Below are positions 1 through 12,984 of a DNA stretch of 64,000 nt, in pieces. The DNA lies in contig NC_041002.1 in NCBI RefSeq assembly GCF_004193775.1, positions 13,281,578 through 13,345,577 of the forward strand. The letters are read 5' to 3'. Under the pieces are notes generated by a model. That model was not told the DNA's origin, did not search any database, and saw nothing but the letters and a program-made list of their open reading frames with translations. The DNA comes from Glycine soja. Lineage: Eukaryota > Streptophyta > Magnoliopsida > Fabales > Fabaceae. Within the stretch, counting starts at the first letter, position 1, and each line of letters opens with the position of its first letter. The position numbers and the translations under genes are program-made.

Positions 1-3000
1 TTCGAAGGAAAATCCTCACTATAGAGTCCTGAATGGCCAGTTCACAACTCTATTCGGAGTCATTTCTTTCTCACCGCTCATAATCTCTAAACTATTTTGC
101 TTTTTCAAAAGAAAGAATGTACCAGCCATTACTTTAGCTCGTCACGTGAAAATAAAAGAATAAAATACGGTCGATAAACTATTTTACAAATAAAGTTGCT
201 AACGCTTTCTTTTCAAATAACAAGATCGATCATAAATGCATTCATCATTTAAAGCTGTCCAAAATATGGGAGTTTTACAAAATATATAGTGTCATCCAGA
301 GCAAAGGTGTCCATAGTGGTGGCTTCAACCACAAGTATACAATAATCAAATTCCTATACATCAAGTCTACCCATACAAAACAAAAGAGTAAACCTAACAG
401 TCAATCCTAGATACACCCACCCTCAAAAATACACAAAACTAATCCAAGGAGCTGTCCACTCCACCGTGCGCTGAAGCGTCCGTGCAGGTTCATCTGGATG
501 CACCAAAGAAGTAGCCGTGAATCGAATGGTGCCCCGAAATCGGCACCTCGTGTTGCCTTCGAGGGTCTCCCAAGCTCCCTCTAGGCACTCCATCTCTACT
601 CGATCACGGATTAGCTGCGCCGCCATCACGATATACAAGAAAGAAAAGAAAGGGGTAGACTCTTTCACAAGAATCTAACTGCACTGCACACCATTTGTCT
701 CATAACCACTACATGCAAGTAAAAGGGGTATTTTAAGGCTTTCCATCTCTGGTAATCGATTACACAGCCTTGGTAATCGATTACCAGAGGCTAAACTTGA
801 ATTACACAGCCTCAGGACATGAAATATGCAAAAATGCACTGTGTAATCGATTACACATACCTGGTAATCGATTACCAGTGACCCATCCCTCTGTGTAATC
901 GATTACACAAACTGGTAATCGATTACCAGAGGCCTTCACAATGTTCCAGTTCCCTTTTTAAGCCTGGTAATCGATTACACCCCTTGGTAATCGATTACCA
1001 GAGGCTTCCCTAGCTTCCTGACCTCGTTTTCAAGCCTGGTAATCGATTACACCCCGTGGTAATCGATTACCAGAGACCATCTTAGCCTCCTGTCTTCATT
1101 TTTAAGCCTTGTAATCGATTACCCACCCTTGGTAATCGATTACCAGAGGCCATAATCCACATATCACACAAAATTCACAGCTGGCCAGCCACCACAAGCC
1201 TCCTTGCTTTGTGGTCTTTGTTCCTTTTATCTGTTGACTGCCAGGAGCTCGCCTGTTTAGGTACATCACAGGTTCTCACTGACCGACTATGCACGGGTTG
1301 GGTCGGGATTGGTCAAGCTTGGTTTTGGGCAATAGCACCCCACCTGACGTCCCCAAGGTCTCCTGACCCCCGCGACATATCTCCAGGTACCACTCTGTGG
1401 TCAACAATAAAAGCAGGAAGTTTCACCCTTCAACACTTCCTCATCTCAAGCTTGTAGGATTATGGGGTACCCATCACATGTGGTACTAGGTGGCGGTCGA
1501 GCGATGGTGCACAACAAGTTTTCCACATCCACAATGCGCGCATAAACCCACCATCCCTTGTTGCTCACCTCCAACTGAGCTCACATACTCCCACGTAGCC
1601 CATATCCTCGTTTCTCTCAACACCGGGTCCCCATCAATCCTCCCAAGCTTCCACAACATCCAAGCAAAACAACATTCAAACAGCACAAGCTATCACAGCC
1701 AAGCAAAACAGAGTAAAGGCAGAAAACTTTGCCAAAACACCAACCAAAACACAGCTTTTCTCACTTAAAGACCCCAGTAACAATTCCTTCGTTCCGGTTC
1801 ATTAACCGTTGGATCGACTTGAAAATTTTACTGGAAGTCTTTAGTACATAAGCCTACATTTTGACCGTTGGGATCTACTAGCAAACATCCAGAACTCATT
1901 CTGCACGGCTCTTTCCACAGCCAACCGCCCACAAGCATTTTTTCTGCACAAGCCAAAATCCTGCTGCACCTATTTTGACAGCAAAATTCTGCATAAGTGC
2001 AGATTTCGAAAATCCCACTTTCCCTCATCCAATCTTGCCCAAATCAATTCCTACAAGTCCCAAATCATGTATCAATCATGTCTAAATCAAAGTCAAGCTT
2101 CAAACCACAGCAACACAAAATCTAGGTGTCCAAAACCCCTCATTTTAATGGATTTTCAAGGTTTGAAAAGTGAAATTGAGAATGAGGTTAATTTGGAGCA
2201 AACTCTCACCTCACACAAGTCTATAACATCAATCTAAACTTGCTCAAACTGGATTTACACCTAAATTTCCACCGAATCAAAATTTGACTCCTCAACACCC
2301 AATTTTGCCCTAGAAATGGCTCTTGGTTCACTTTGGTCATTTGTTTTTCTCTCTAGCACAGTCCAAGCTTTCTCATAAGTCCTAAATGGCATTTCAAGCT
2401 AAGATTAACTCACTTTAACCTCCATTTACCACAGAATCCAGATTTAACCTTCCAACTCTCAAAGCCTCACTCTTTTTCCATTCACAACACCACATTCTCA
2501 CTTTCTAACCCCAAGTTAACTCTACCCTTCATCTCTAACAGTTTCCATAAGCAATTTCAGCACATGAACATCACAAGCATCATCATAAAAACCCTAAAAC
2601 AGAATGGGTATGTTTAACTCATCCAAACATGGCAATTTCAACATGCTTTCAACAAGTGTCTTCACAAATAATCATCACACAGCAGAAACCTAGCAAGACT
2701 ACCCATCATATCTCCCAAAACCCCATACCCACGAAATTTAAGAGAGAAAGAAGTCCACCCAAACCTGAATTTTCGAAGTCCCACTCGTAGCCACGCACTT
2801 CACGACCTCGAAAATGCCCTCCTTTCGCGATTTGGAGCAGAAATGAGCACCAAAGGTTGGAGCTTTGTTGGGGTTTCAATGGAGAATGGCAACGTGAGGG
2901 AGAGAGAGAGCTGTCTGAAATTTTCTGTTTTGCTGAGTGAGGAGAGAGAAAAGCTTTTTGGTCTTAAATAAAAAGGGTTTTCCCTTTTTCCATTATTTTA

Positions 3001-3500
3001 TTCAAGCTCTGCCACATGTCCCTATTTGAGTGGAGCCAAAAGGGCCCACTTTCCCTTTTTACCGTGACCCACACTCAGCCACAAAAGTGAGAAAAATCTG
3101 ACCTTTGAAACGCTAAAATCCTGCCTCGGTTTGCGTGTCGTTTCTCTGATTCCAGTTTCTCGCGTTTCTCTGCGTCCGTCGGGGCCAGTTTTCGAAAGTA
3201 ATCAATATATATATCAAAACGCTCAGAATAAAACCCCGAGCGTGGTTCAGAGGTTGGTTTCGTTAAATTTTAAGTTGCACGCAAAACAATGATTTTTAGA
3301 CTAATTAATTAAGAATCAACCCGTAACTTCCCAGTTATGGAGTTATCTTCCTTAATTAGCCTAACCCGCGTATCTTGCCCCCGCTATTCCTACTCTAACC
3401 AAGAACATATATGCATATACACTGAATAATACTTATATATATAATCATTCAAAATACATCGTTTCCAAAAATTCCGGGTAGAAATTTCTAGGATGTTACA
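1..3500 (-). mobile_element. Family-A LTR (copy A'), inverted, cut by window edge
   Basis: Read on the minus strand, this stretch matches the 3565-bp family-A LTR at 10613-14177. Position 3500 is LTR base 1 (TGTAACATCC), and position 1 corresponds to about 14058, so roughly the last 120 bases of the LTR lie beyond the left edge. It carries the same landmarks: the paired GTAATCGATTAC array (752-1143), the CT-rich leader and the small reading frame near 423-613. The palindrome array has 12 sites instead of 10. The LTR start abuts base 3501, which is internal to another family-A LTR, so A' looks like an insertion into that LTR. Whether it is a solo LTR or the end of a full element cannot be seen here. 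Confidence 0.9.
752..1143 (-). promoter_or_regulatory. Paired GTAATCGATTAC array in LTR A' (12 sites)
   Basis: Twelve copies of the 12-bp palindrome GTAATCGATTAC, often extended to TGGTAATCGATTACCA, form six pairs. Within each pair the start-to-start distance is 20 or 21 bp; pairs are separated by longer, less regular spacers. This copy has one more pair than the two LTRs of element A. Function is unknown. The layout suggests a dimeric DNA-binding protein loaded twice on the same helix face. Confidence 0.85.
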
Positions 3501-5912
3501 TGTGCTAAAGAGAAAAACAAATGACCAAAGTGAACAAAGAGCCATTTCTAGGGCAAATTTGGGTGTTGAAGAGTCAAATTTTGATTCGGTGGAATTGTAG
3601 GTGTAAATTCAGTTTGAGCAAGTTTAGATTGATGTTATGGACTTGTGTGAGGTGAGAGTTTGCTTCAAATTTACCTCATTCTAAATTTCACTTTTCAAAC
3701 CTAGAAAACCCATTGAATTGAGGGGTGTTGGACACCTAGATTCTGTGTTGCTGTGCTGTAAAGCTTGATTTTGGGTTAGACATGATTGATACATGATTTG
3801 GGACTTGTAGGAATTGATTTGGGCAAGATTGGATGAGAGGAAGTGTGATTTTCGAAATCTGCACTTATGCAGAATTTTGCTGTCAAAATAAGTGCTGCAG
3901 GATTTTGGCTTTGTGCAGAAAAATGCTTATGTGTGGTTGGCTGTGGAAAGCCTAGTGCAGAATGCGTTCTGGATGTTTGCCAGTAGATCCCAACGGTCAC
4001 AATGTAGGCTTATGTACTATAGACTTCCAGTAAAATTTTGGAGTCGATCCAACGGTTAACGAATTGGATCGAAGGAATTGTTACTGGGGTCTTTAAGTGA
4101 GAAAAGCTGTGATTTTGGTTGGTGTGTTGAGCAGAGTTTTCTGCCTTTGCCCTGTTTTGCTTGGCTGTGATAGCTTGTGCTGTTTGAATGTTGTTTTGCT
4201 TGGATGTTGTGGAAGCTTGGGAGGATTGATGGGGACCCGGTGTTGAGAGAAACGAGGATATGGGCTACGTGGGAGTACGTGAGCTCAGATGGAGGTGGGC
4301 AATAGGGGATGGTGGGTTTATGCGCGCATTGTGGATGTGGAAAACTTGTTGTGCACCATCGCCCGACCGCCACCTAGTACCACATGTGATGGGTACCCCA
4401 TAATCCTACAAGCTTGAGATGAGGAAGTGTTGAAGGGTGAAACTTCCTGCTTTTATTGTTGACCACAGAGTGGTACCTGGAGATATGTCGCGGGGGTCAG
4501 GAGACCTTGGGGACGTCAGGTGGGGTGCTATTGCCCAAAACCAAGCTTGACCAATCCCGACCCAACCCGGGCATAGTCGGTCAGTGAGAACCTGTGATGT
4601 ACCTAAGCAGGCGAGCTCCTGACAGTCAACAGATAAAAGGAATAAAGACCACAAAGCAAGGAGGCTTGTGGTGGCTGGCCAGCTGTGAATTTTGTGTGAT
4701 ATGTGGATTATGGCCTCTGGTAATCGATTACCAAGGGTGGGTAATCGATTACAAGGCTTAAAAAAGAAGACAGGAGGTTGAGATGGTCTCTGGTAATCGA
4801 TTACCAAGGGGGTGTAATCGATTACCAGGCTTGAAAACGAAGTCAGGAAATTAAGGGAGCCTCTGGTAATCGATTACCAGCCTGTGTAATCGATTACACA
4901 GAGGGATGGGTCACTGGTAATCGATTACCAGGTATGTGTAATCGATTACACAGTGCATTTTTGCATATTCCATGTTCTGAGGCTATGTAATTCGAGTTTA
5001 GCCTCTGGTAATCGATTACCAAGTCTGTGTAATCGATTACCAGAGATGAAAAGCCTTAAGATACCCCTTTTAATTGCATGTAGTGTTTATGAGACACATT
5101 GTGCAGCGGCATAGTTAGAGTCTCGTGAAAGAGTCTACCCCTTTCTTTTCTTTCTTGTAGATCGTGATGGCGGCGCAGCTAATCCATGATCGAGTAGAGA
5201 TGGAGTGCCTAGAGGGAGCCTGGGAGACCCTCGAAGGCAACACGAGGTGCCGATTTCGGGGCACCATTCGATTCACGACTACTTCTTTGGTGCATCCAGA
5301 TGAACCTGCACGGACGCTTCAGCGCACGGTGGAGTGGACAACTTTTTTGGATTAGTTTTATATATTTTTTAGGGTGGGTGTATCTAAGACTGACTGTTAG
5401 GTTTACTCTTTTGTTTTTGTATGGGTAGACCTGATGTATAGGAATTTGATGATTGTATACATGTGGCTGAAGCCACCACTATGGACACCTTTGCTCTGGA
5501 TGACACTGTATTTTGTAAAACTCCCATATTTTGAACAGCTTTAAATGATGAATGCATTTATGATCGATCTTGTTGTTTGAAAAGAAAGCATTAACAACTT
5601 TATTTGTAAAAGAGTTTATCGACCGTACTTTATTCTTTTATTTTCACGTGCCGACCTAAAGTAATGGCTGATACATTCTTTCTTTTGAAACAACAATTTA
5701 GTTTTAAAGATTATGAACGGTAAGAAAGAATTGACTCCGAATAGAGTTGTGAACTGGCCATTCAGGACTCTATAGTGAGGATTTTCCTTCTAAACCTTGT
5801 TTTGGTGAAAGGAGAAAGAAATGAAAAAGAAAAAGAAGAAAAAAAAATTTACCATGGTTTTTGTTAATTAAATCATTACTATTAAACCAATCATTATTTT
5901 GGGGACGCCACA
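3501..5912 (+). repeat. 5' LTR of element A, missing its first ~1167 bases
   Basis: Collinear with 11780-14177 of the 3' LTR. It is 2412 bp long against 2398, and the difference is one 14-bp segment at about 4067-4080 that the 3' LTR lacks. The missing bases are the U3 start, split away by the A' insertion and expected left of the window. Without that part the local promoter is probably incomplete. The LTR ends in CA at 5912. Confidence 0.9.
4730..5040 (+). promoter_or_regulatory. Paired GTAATCGATTAC array, 5' LTR of A (10 sites)
   Basis: Ten palindromic sites in five pairs with starts 20-21 bp apart, matching the 3' LTR array at 12985-13305. Confidence 0.85.
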
Positions 5913-5917
5913 ATTGG

Positions 5918-5929
5918 TGGTATCAGAGC
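5918..5929 (+). other. Primer-binding site of element A (tRNA-iMet)
   Basis: TGGTATCAGAGC, the complement of the 3' end of plant initiator methionine tRNA, lies five bases after the LTR end. Reverse transcription would start here. The leader from 5930 to 6202 has no convincing gene. Confidence 0.9.
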
Positions 5930-6202
5930 AAAAGTTGGATTCTAGTGAACCTGTTATGGTCTTGCTGTGTGAATGCTGTGTATCTCTGAAACTTGGGAGT
6001 AGGTTTCGGGGAGTGAAGTTAAGTCACACATTGTGTGTATTTTTGCCTTCTTGTCTTGAGCATGGATGTGTAAATGATTCATAGGATTGTGTGTGTATAA
6101 GTATGTATAAAGAGAAGGATGTTGTTATAACTATCATAGCCTGTGTGGTACACTCTCTCATTAGGATTTCTTGGGTACTAATAGTCTCCCTACAGGATAG
6201 GT

Positions 6203-9200
6203 ATGGCAGGACGTGGTAGGGATCAGAACCGTGATGTCCTTGACCGCATCACAGCTGTGCTGGAAACTCTAGTGCAGGAACGTGATGTGGAGCCGGCGGA
6301 GTATCGGGGACTCATGGCTTTCCGTAAGAACCACCCGCCAAAGTTCAGTGGAGACTATGATCCGGAAGGTGCTAGGTTGTGGTTAGCTGAGACGGAGAAG
6401 ATTTTCGAGGCAATGGGTTGCCTTGAGGAGCATAAGGTTCTTTATGCGACATTTATGCTCCAAGGGGAGGCCGAGAATTGGTGGAAGTTCGTGAAGCCTT
6501 CGTTTGTCGCACCTGGAGGCGTAATTCCTTGGAATGCCTTCAAGGACAAGTTCCTGGAGAATTACTTTCCGCGAGATCTCAGGAAGCGGAAGGCGTGGGA
6601 ATTTCTGGACTTGAAGCAGGGAAACATGTCTGTTGGGGAGTACACGGCTAAGTTTAATGAGCTTCTGCAGTATTGGCCTCAATACCAAGATGCTCGGAAT
6701 GAGGAAGATTTATGTGCTCAGTTTGAGAATGGGCTTCGGTTGGAGATCCAACAGGCGGTTAGTTATATGCAGATCACGAATTTTAATCAGTTGGTGACAA
6801 AGTGCAGAATTTTTGAAGATAAGATGAAGGAGAGGCAAGCTAGAGGAGTTGGAGGACCTCAGAGAAACCATCCTTTCAGAGGAAATGGTAACAAGAGGAT
6901 GAAGCCGTATGCTAGCAACAAGGGGAAGCAACCTATGGCTACCTCCAACATGAGCCAGTCAAGGGGGACTGGGGTACAATGCTTTCAGTGTGGAGGGCCG
7001 CATATTAAGAGAAATTGCCCACAGCTCCAGCAGACACAGGAGAATCGTTGTTATGTGTATGGCAAGGTGGGCCATTATGCTCGAGAGTGTAGGGTGACCG
7101 GGAGACCGACGGTGACTGCCAATTCCAACACCGTCAATCGTGGACCCACTAATTCCACAAGGAGCGGTAATGTTAGCAACAACAACACTAGTGGTGGAAG
7201 ACCAAAAGTACCCTCTCGGGTATTTGCTATGAGTGGTTCAGAAGCGGCTGCCTCCGACGATTTGATACGGGGTAAGTGTTTGATTACTGATAAACTACTA
7301 GATGTACTTTATGATTCAGGTGCCACGCATTCTTTCATATCTCATGCATGTGTGGAGAGGTTGGGGTTATGTGCGACGGAGTTGCCATATGATATGGTGG
7401 TGTCTACTCCGACGAGCGAGCCTGTAACCACCTCTCGGGTGTGTTTGAAGTGTCCCATAATTGTTGAGGGTCAATCTTTTATGGCGGATTTGATATGCCT
7501 ACCTTTAGCTCATCTAGATGTGATCTTGGGGATGGATTGGTTATCTACTAACCATATCTTTCTAGACTGTAAGGAGAAGATGCTAGTGTTTGGTGGAGAG
7601 GTAGTTCCAAGTGAACCATTGAAAGAGGATGCAGCCAACGAAGGAACGGAGGATGTTCGAACTTACATGGTGTTGTTCTCTATGTATGTGGAAGAGGACG
7701 TTGAAGTTAATAGTATACCGGTGGTGTCGGAATTCCCGGAAGTTTTTCCTGACGACATTTGTGAATTGCCACCTGAGAGAGAAGTGGAATTCATTATTGA
7801 CTTGGTGCCTGGGGCAAATCCAGTGTCGATCGCGCCTTATAGGATGTCTCCGGTAGAACTAGCAGAGGTGAAGGCACAAGTGCAGGACCTTTTGAGCAAA
7901 CAATTTGTTCGTCCAAGCGCATCACCGTGGGGAGCGCCGGTCTTGTTGGTTAAAAAGAAGGATGGAAGTATGAGGATGTGTGTAGACTACCGGCAGTTAA
8001 ACAAGGTCACTATCAAGAACAAATATCCTCTACCAAGGATAGATGATTTGATTGACCAATTGAGGGGAGCAACAGTATTTTCAAAGATCGATTTGCGATC
8101 GGGGTATCATCAAATTCAAGTTAAGAAGGAAGATATCCCAAAGACTGCGTTTCGGACTCGGTATGGGCACTACGAGTATTTAGTCATGCCATTTGGAGTG
8201 ACTAATGCTCCGGCTATTTTCATGGATTATATGAACCGTATATTTCATGATTACTTGGATCAGTTTGTGGTTGTGTTTATTGATGATATCCTAGTGTATT
8301 CAAGGAATAAGGAGGAGCATGAGAAGCACTTGAGGATTGTGTTGCATATCCTGAGAGATAGGAAGTTGTTCGCCAAATTGTCGAAATGTGACTTTTGGTT
8401 GGAGAAAGTGCAGTTCTTAGGGCACGTGATTTCTAAAGACGGGGTTGCGGTAGATCCGAACAAGGTGGAGTCGGTTATGGAGTGGCAACAACCGACAACT
8501 CCAACGGAGGTTCGAAGCTTCTTGGGGTTGGTTGGCTATTATAGAAAATTCATTGAGGGATTTTCTAAATTGGCATTGCCCCTAACTAAGTTGACTCGTA
8601 AGAATGAGAAGTTTGTTTGGAATGAGAAGTGTGATCAAAGTTTCCAAGAGTTGAAGAGGCGGTTGACGACAGCTCCAGTTTTAATTTTGCCCGACCCTAA
8701 GAGGACATTTGAAGTGTATTGTGATGCAAGCGGGCAAGGCTTGGGGTGTGTGTTGATGCAAGAGGGAAGAGTAGTGGCTTATGCTTCACGTCAATTACGT
8801 CCTCATGAAGTTAACTACCCGACCCATGACTTGGAACTAGCAGCGGTGGTCTTCGCCTTAAAGATTTGGAGGCATTATTTGTACGATACTCGTTTTGAAG
8901 TTTTCAGTGATCACAAGAGTCTCAAATACTTGTTCGATCAGAAGGAACTCAATATGAGACAACGAAGATGGATGGAGTTCCTCAAGGACTATGATTTTGG
9001 ACTTTCCTACCATCCAGGAAAGGCTAATGTAGTAGCCGATGCGCTAAGCCGGAAATCCTTACATGTTGCGACTATGATGAGTTTGGAGCAGAGGTTGATA
9101 GAGGAGTTCCGAGATTTGAATCTAGCAATCGAGATACGACCAAAGAGCTTATTTGTAGGAGCGTTGCAGATTACCAATGAATTCGTAGATCACATACGCG

Positions 9201-10444
9201 AGGCTCAAGAGAATGACCCGTTTTTGCAAGGCAAGGTGTTAGATGTAATGGGGGATAAGGGTGTGGAGTTTGAGAAGGACACAACCGGGTTAATTAGGTT
9301 CAAGGGGAGGATATGTGTGCCATCTTTAGATGATTTGAAAGTTAAGATCTTGGAAGAAGCGCATAAAAGTCGTCTTAGTTTCCACCCAGGGATGACTAAG
9401 ATGTACCAAGATTTGAAGAGAAGCTTTTGGTGGCATGGTATGAAGAAAGATGTAGCTGAATATGTAGCAAGGTGTTTGACATGTCAAAAGGCTAAGGTTG
9501 AGCACCAGCGACCATCAGGAGAATTGAAGCCATTGGAAATTCCGGAATGGAAATGGGAGAGCATATCTATGGATTTTGTATCTAGTTTACCCAAGACTAG
9601 TCGTGGACATGATGCTGTGTGGGTCATAGTAGATCGACTCACCAAATCTGCTCATTTTATCCCAGTGAATATGAAGTATAGAATGGAGTTGCATGGAATT
9701 CCTTCTAGTATTGTATCTGACAGGGATCCGAGGTTCACTTCACGATTTTGGACGAGTCTACATGAGGCCTTGGGGAAAAAGCTAAAGCTTAGTTTAGCTT
9801 ATCATCCTCAAACGGATGGTCAGACTGAACGAACCATTCAGACTCTAGAGGATCTACTTCGGGCGTGTATTATAGAGCAACAAGGTAGCTGGATGGATTG
9901 TTTGCCATTGATTGAGTTTACTTACAACAATAGTTACCAAGCCAGCATTGGTATGGCTTCTTTTGAAGCTTTATATGGACGAAAGTGCAAAACTCCTATT
10001 TGTCGGTATGATGATGGAGAAGCAGTACTTCTTGGACCTGAAATGCTACAACAGATTAACGAACAAGTGAAGTTGATTCGAGAGAAGATAAAAGCATCTC
10101 AGGATAGGCAGAAGAGCTATTACGATAGAAGGAGGAAACCACTAGATTTTCAGGAAGGAGAACATGTGTTTTTGAAGGTTTCTCCCGTAACCGGGGTCGG
10201 AAGAGCTCTCAAGGCTAGGAAGTTGACACCCAAGTATCTAGGTCCGTATCAGATTTTGAAGAAGATTGGGCCTGTAGCTTATCATATCGCCTTACCTCCG
10301 AGTTTATCGAATTTGCATCCTGTGTTTCATGTCTCTCAACTGAGACGGTACAACCCAGATCCATCACATATACTTGCAGTGGACGAGGTACAGGTGAAGG
10401 ATAACCTCACATACAAAGCACTATCTCAGAAGATCACTGACTGA
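6203..10444 (+). CDS. Gag-Pol polyprotein of Ty3/gypsy chromovirus A
   Basis: A single 1413-residue frame that encodes the machinery to package, copy and insert the element. Visible domains: retrotransposon Gag (about residues 45-215); a CCHC zinc knuckle (CFQCGG..H....C, about 258-272) and a second near 283; aspartic protease with [10 protein letters not shown] (near 370); reverse transcriptase with the catalytic FIDD (692-695); RNase H with YCDASG (near 840); integrase with HHCC zinc finger (near 1054-1095), the SMDF and VSDRD aspartates and a following glutamate. Defects: the second zinc knuckle reads C-Y-V-Y, so a zinc-binding cysteine is lost (codon 7058-7060). The integrase core lacks about a dozen residues between MKYRME and LHGIPSS (near 9687). 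A TGA at 10442-10444 cuts off the chromodomain. The start ATG at 6203 follows the primer site and leader as expected. Probably expressed-looking but not competent. Confidence 0.95.
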   Translation: MAGRGRDQNRDVLDRITAVLETLVQERDVEPAEYRGLMAFRKNHPPKFSGDYDPEGARLWLAETEKIFEAMGCLEEHKVLYATFMLQGEAENWWKFVKPSFVAPGGVIPWNAFKDKFLENYFPRDLRKRKAWEFLDLKQGNMSVGEYTAKFNELLQYWPQYQDARNEEDLCAQFENGLRLEIQQAVSYMQITNFNQLVTKCRIFEDKMKERQARGVGGPQRNHPFRGNGNKRMKPYASNKGKQPMATSNMSQSRGTGVQCFQCGGPHIKRNCPQLQQTQENRCYVYGKVGHYARECRVTGRPTVTANSNTVNRGPTNSTRSGNVSNNNTSGGRPKVPSRVFAMSGSEAAASDDLIRGKCLITDKLLDVLYDSGATHSFISHACVERLGLCATELPYDMVVSTPTSEPVTTSRVCLKCPIIVEGQSFMADLICLPLAHLDVILGMDWLSTNHIFLDCKEKMLVFGGEVVPSEPLKEDAANEGTEDVRTYMVLFSMYVEEDVEVNSIPVVSEFPEVFPDDICELPPEREVEFIIDLVPGANPVSIAPYRMSPVELAEVKAQVQDLLSKQFVRPSASPWGAPVLLVKKKDGSMRMCVDYRQLNKVTIKNKYPLPRIDDLIDQLRGATVFSKIDLRSGYHQIQVKKEDIPKTAFRTRYGHYEYLVMPFGVTNAPAIFMDYMNRIFHDYLDQFVVVFIDDILVYSRNKEEHEKHLRIVLHILRDRKLFAKLSKCDFWLEKVQFLGHVISKDGVAVDPNKVESVMEWQQPTTPTEVRSFLGLVGYYRKFIEGFSKLALPLTKLTRKNEKFVWNEKCDQSFQELKRRLTTAPVLILPDPKRTFEVYCDASGQGLGCVLMQEGRVVAYASRQLRPHEVNYPTHDLELAAVVFALKIWRHYLYDTRFEVFSDHKSLKYLFDQKELNMRQRRWMEFLKDYDFGLSYHPGKANVVADALSRKSLHVATMMSLEQRLIEEFRDLNLAIEIRPKSLFVGALQITNEFVDHIREAQENDPFLQGKVLDVMGDKGVEFEKDTTGLIRFKGRICVPSLDDLKVKILEEAHKSRLSFHPGMTKMYQDLKRSFWWHGMKKDVAEYVARCLTCQKAKVEHQRPSGELKPLEIPEWKWESISMDFVSSLPKTSRGHDAVWVIVDRLTKSAHFIPVNMKYRMELHGIPSSIVSDRDPRFTSRFWTSLHEALGKKLKLSLAYHPQTDGQTERTIQTLEDLLRACIIEQQGSWMDCLPLIEFTYNNSYQASIGMASFEALYGRKCKTPICRYDDGEAVLLGPEMLQQINEQVKLIREKIKASQDRQKSYYDRRRKPLDFQEGEHVFLKVSPVTGVGRALKARKLTPKYLGPYQILKKIGPVAYHIALPPSLSNLHPVFHVSQLRRYNPDPSHILAVDEVQVKDNLTYKALSQKITD

Positions 10445-10573
10445 AGAATGAAGTCTTTCAGAGGAAAAGAGATCGCGTTGGTAAAGGTGCAGTGGGGAAA
10501 CGATGAGGGTGATTCTACATGGGAGTTGGAGGATAGGATGAGAGAATTGTACCCAAGCTTGTTCATCGAGTAG
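10445..10573 (+). pseudogene. Chromodomain tail of Pol A, separated by a TGA
   Basis: Directly after the TGA at 10442-10444 the same frame stays open for 42 codons to TAG at 10571-10573. It reads like a chromoviral chromodomain end, with RGKEIALVKVQW followed by STWELEDRMRELYPSLF. In chromoviruses this domain follows integrase and guides insertion to particular chromatin. The single TGA is most simply a CGA-to-TGA change, so this copy makes integrase without its chromodomain. Confidence 0.8.
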
Positions 10574-10596
10574 TTAATTTCGGGGACGAAATTCCT

Positions 10597-10612
10597 AAAA
10601 GGGTGGGAGTAT
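10597..10612 (+). other. Polypurine tract of element A
   Basis: AAAAGGGTGGGAGTAT immediately precedes the 3' LTR start. It is the expected primer for plus-strand DNA synthesis. Confidence 0.85.
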
Positions 10613-10667
10613 TGTAACATCCTAGAAATTTCTACCCGGAGTTTTCGGAAACGATGTATTTTGAATG

Positions 10668-10669
<2 letters not shown>

Positions 10670-10713
<44 letters not shown>
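10670..10713. repeat. (AT)n microsatellite in LTR A
   Basis: About 22 AT units near the start of the 3' LTR. The inverted copy A' has a much shorter tract near 3412-3445, so the tract length varies between copies. Confidence 0.95.
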
Positions 10714-10715
<2 letters not shown>

Positions 10716-12984
10716 TTTTATTCAGTGTATATGCATATGTGTTCTTGGTAGAAGTAGGAGTAGTGGGGGCAAGATACGCGGGTTAGGCTAATTAAGGAAG
10801 AGAAATCCATAACTGGGAGGTTATGGGTTAATTCTTAATTAATTAGTTTAAAAATCATCGTTTTGCGTGCGACTTAGAATTTAACGAAACCAACCCCTGA
10901 ACCACGCTCGGGGTTCTATTATGAGCGTTTTGATATATATATATTGCTTACTTTCGAAAACTGGCCCCGACGGACGCAGAGAAACGTGAGAAACTGGAAC
11001 CAGAGAAACGGCACGCAAACCGAGGCAGGATTTTTAGCGTTTCAAAGGTCAGATTTTCCTCACTTTTGTGACTGAGTGTGGGTCACAGTCAAAAAGAGAA
11101 AGTGGGCCCTTCTTGCTCCACTCAAATGGAGACATGTGGCATTGCTTAAATAAAATAATAGAAAAAGAGAAAAACCCTTTTATTTACACAGCCCCCACAC
11201 TTTTTCAGACAGCTCTCTCTCTCCCTCACGTTGCCATTTTCTTCTTCTTCATTCTCCATTGAAGCTCCAAGCAAAGCTTCAACCTTTGGCCATCATTTCT
11301 GCCCCAAATCGCGAAAGGAGAGCATTTTCGGGGTCGTGAGGTGCGTGGCTACGAGTGGGACTTCGAAAATTCAGGTTTGGGTGGACTTCTTTCTCCTTTG
11401 ATTTTCGCGGGTATGGGGTTTTGGGAGATATGATGGGTAGTCTTGCTAGGTTTCTGCTGTATGATGATTATTTGTGAAGAAATTTGTTGAAAGTTTGTCG
11501 AGATTGCCATGTTTGGATGAGTTAAACATACCCATTCTGTTTTAGGGTTTTTATGATGATGCTTGTGATGTTCATGTGCTGAAATTGCTTATGGAAAACT
11601 GTTAGAGATGAAGGGTAGAGTTAACCTAGGGTTAGAAAGTGAGAATGTGGTGTTGTGAGTGGAAAAAGGGGGAGGCTTTGAGAGTTGGAAGGTTAAATCT
11701 GGATTCTGTGGTAAATGGAGGTTAAAGTGAGTTAATCTTAGCTTGAAATGCCATTTAGAACATGTGAGAAAGGTTAGGCTGTGCTAAAGAGAAAAACAAA
11801 TGACCAAAGTGAACAAAGAGCCATTTCTAGGGAAAATTTGGGTGTTGAAGAGTCAAATTTTGATTCGGTGGAATTGTAGGTGTAAATTCAGTTTGAGCAA
11901 GTTTAGATTGATGTTATGGACTTGTGTGAGGTGAGAGTTTGCTTCAAATTTACCTCATTCTAAATTTCACTTTTCAAACCTAGAAAACCCATTGAATCGA
12001 GGGGTGTTGGACACCTAGATTCTGTGTGGCTGTGCTGTAAAGCTTGATTTTGGGTTAGACATGATTGATACATGATTTGGGACTTGTAGGAATTGATTCG
12101 GGCAAGATTGGATGAGAGGAAGTGTGATTTTCGAAATCTGCACTTATGCAGAATTTTGCTGTCAAAATAGGTGCAGCAGGATTTTGGCTTTGTGCAGAAA
12201 AATGCTTGTGTGTGGTTGGCTGTGGAAAGCCTAGTGCAGAATGAGTTCTGGATGTTTGCTAGTAGATCCCAACGGTCACAATGTAGGCTTATGTACTATA
12301 GACTTCCAGTAAAATTTTGGAGTCGATCCAACGGTTAACGAATTGTTATTGGGGTCTTTAAGTGAGAAAAGCTGTGATTTTGGTTGGTGTGTTGAGCAGA
12401 GTTTTCTGCCTTTGCCCTGTTTTGCTTGGCTGTGATAGCTTGTGCTGTTTGAATGTTGTTTTGCTTGGATGTTGTGGAAGCTTGGGAGGATTGATGGGGA
12501 CCCGGTGTTGAGAGAAACGAGGATATGGGCTATGTGGGAGTACGTGAGCTCAGATGGAGGTGGGCAACAGGGGATGGTGGGTTTATGCGCGCATTGTGGA
12601 TGTGGAAAACTTGTTGTGCACCATCGCCCGACCGCCACCTAGTACCACATGTGATGGGTACCCCATAATCCTACAAGCTTGAGATGAGGAAGTGTTGAAG
12701 GGTGAAACTTTTTGCTTTTATTGTTGACCACAGAGTGGTACCTGGAGATATGTCGCGGGGGTCAGGAGACCTTGGGGACGTCAAGTGGGGTGCTATTGCC
12801 CAAAACCAAGCTTGACCAATCCCGACCCAACCCGGGCATAGTCGGTCAGTGAGAACCTGTGATGTACCTAAGCAGGCGAGCTCCTGGCAGTCAACAGATA
12901 AAAGGAACAAACACCACAAAGCAAGGAGGCTTGTGGTGGCTGGCCAGCTGTGAATTTTGTGTGATATGTGGATTATGGCCTCTG

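Noticed and set aside
752..1143. Palindrome array as a simple minisatellite
   Set aside because: The sequence between sites varies while the 20-21 bp pair spacing is kept, and the same layout occurs in an unrelated LTR.
4056..4807. Antisense open frames of 105 and 133 codons inside the 5' LTR of A, with partners at 12276-13072 and 1209-1768
   Set aside because: They recur only because the LTR recurs. They run through the palindrome array and have no family match or coding signature.
5899..6084. 61-codon frame in the leader of A
   Set aside because: It begins inside the LTR end and covers the primer-binding site, so it is chance.
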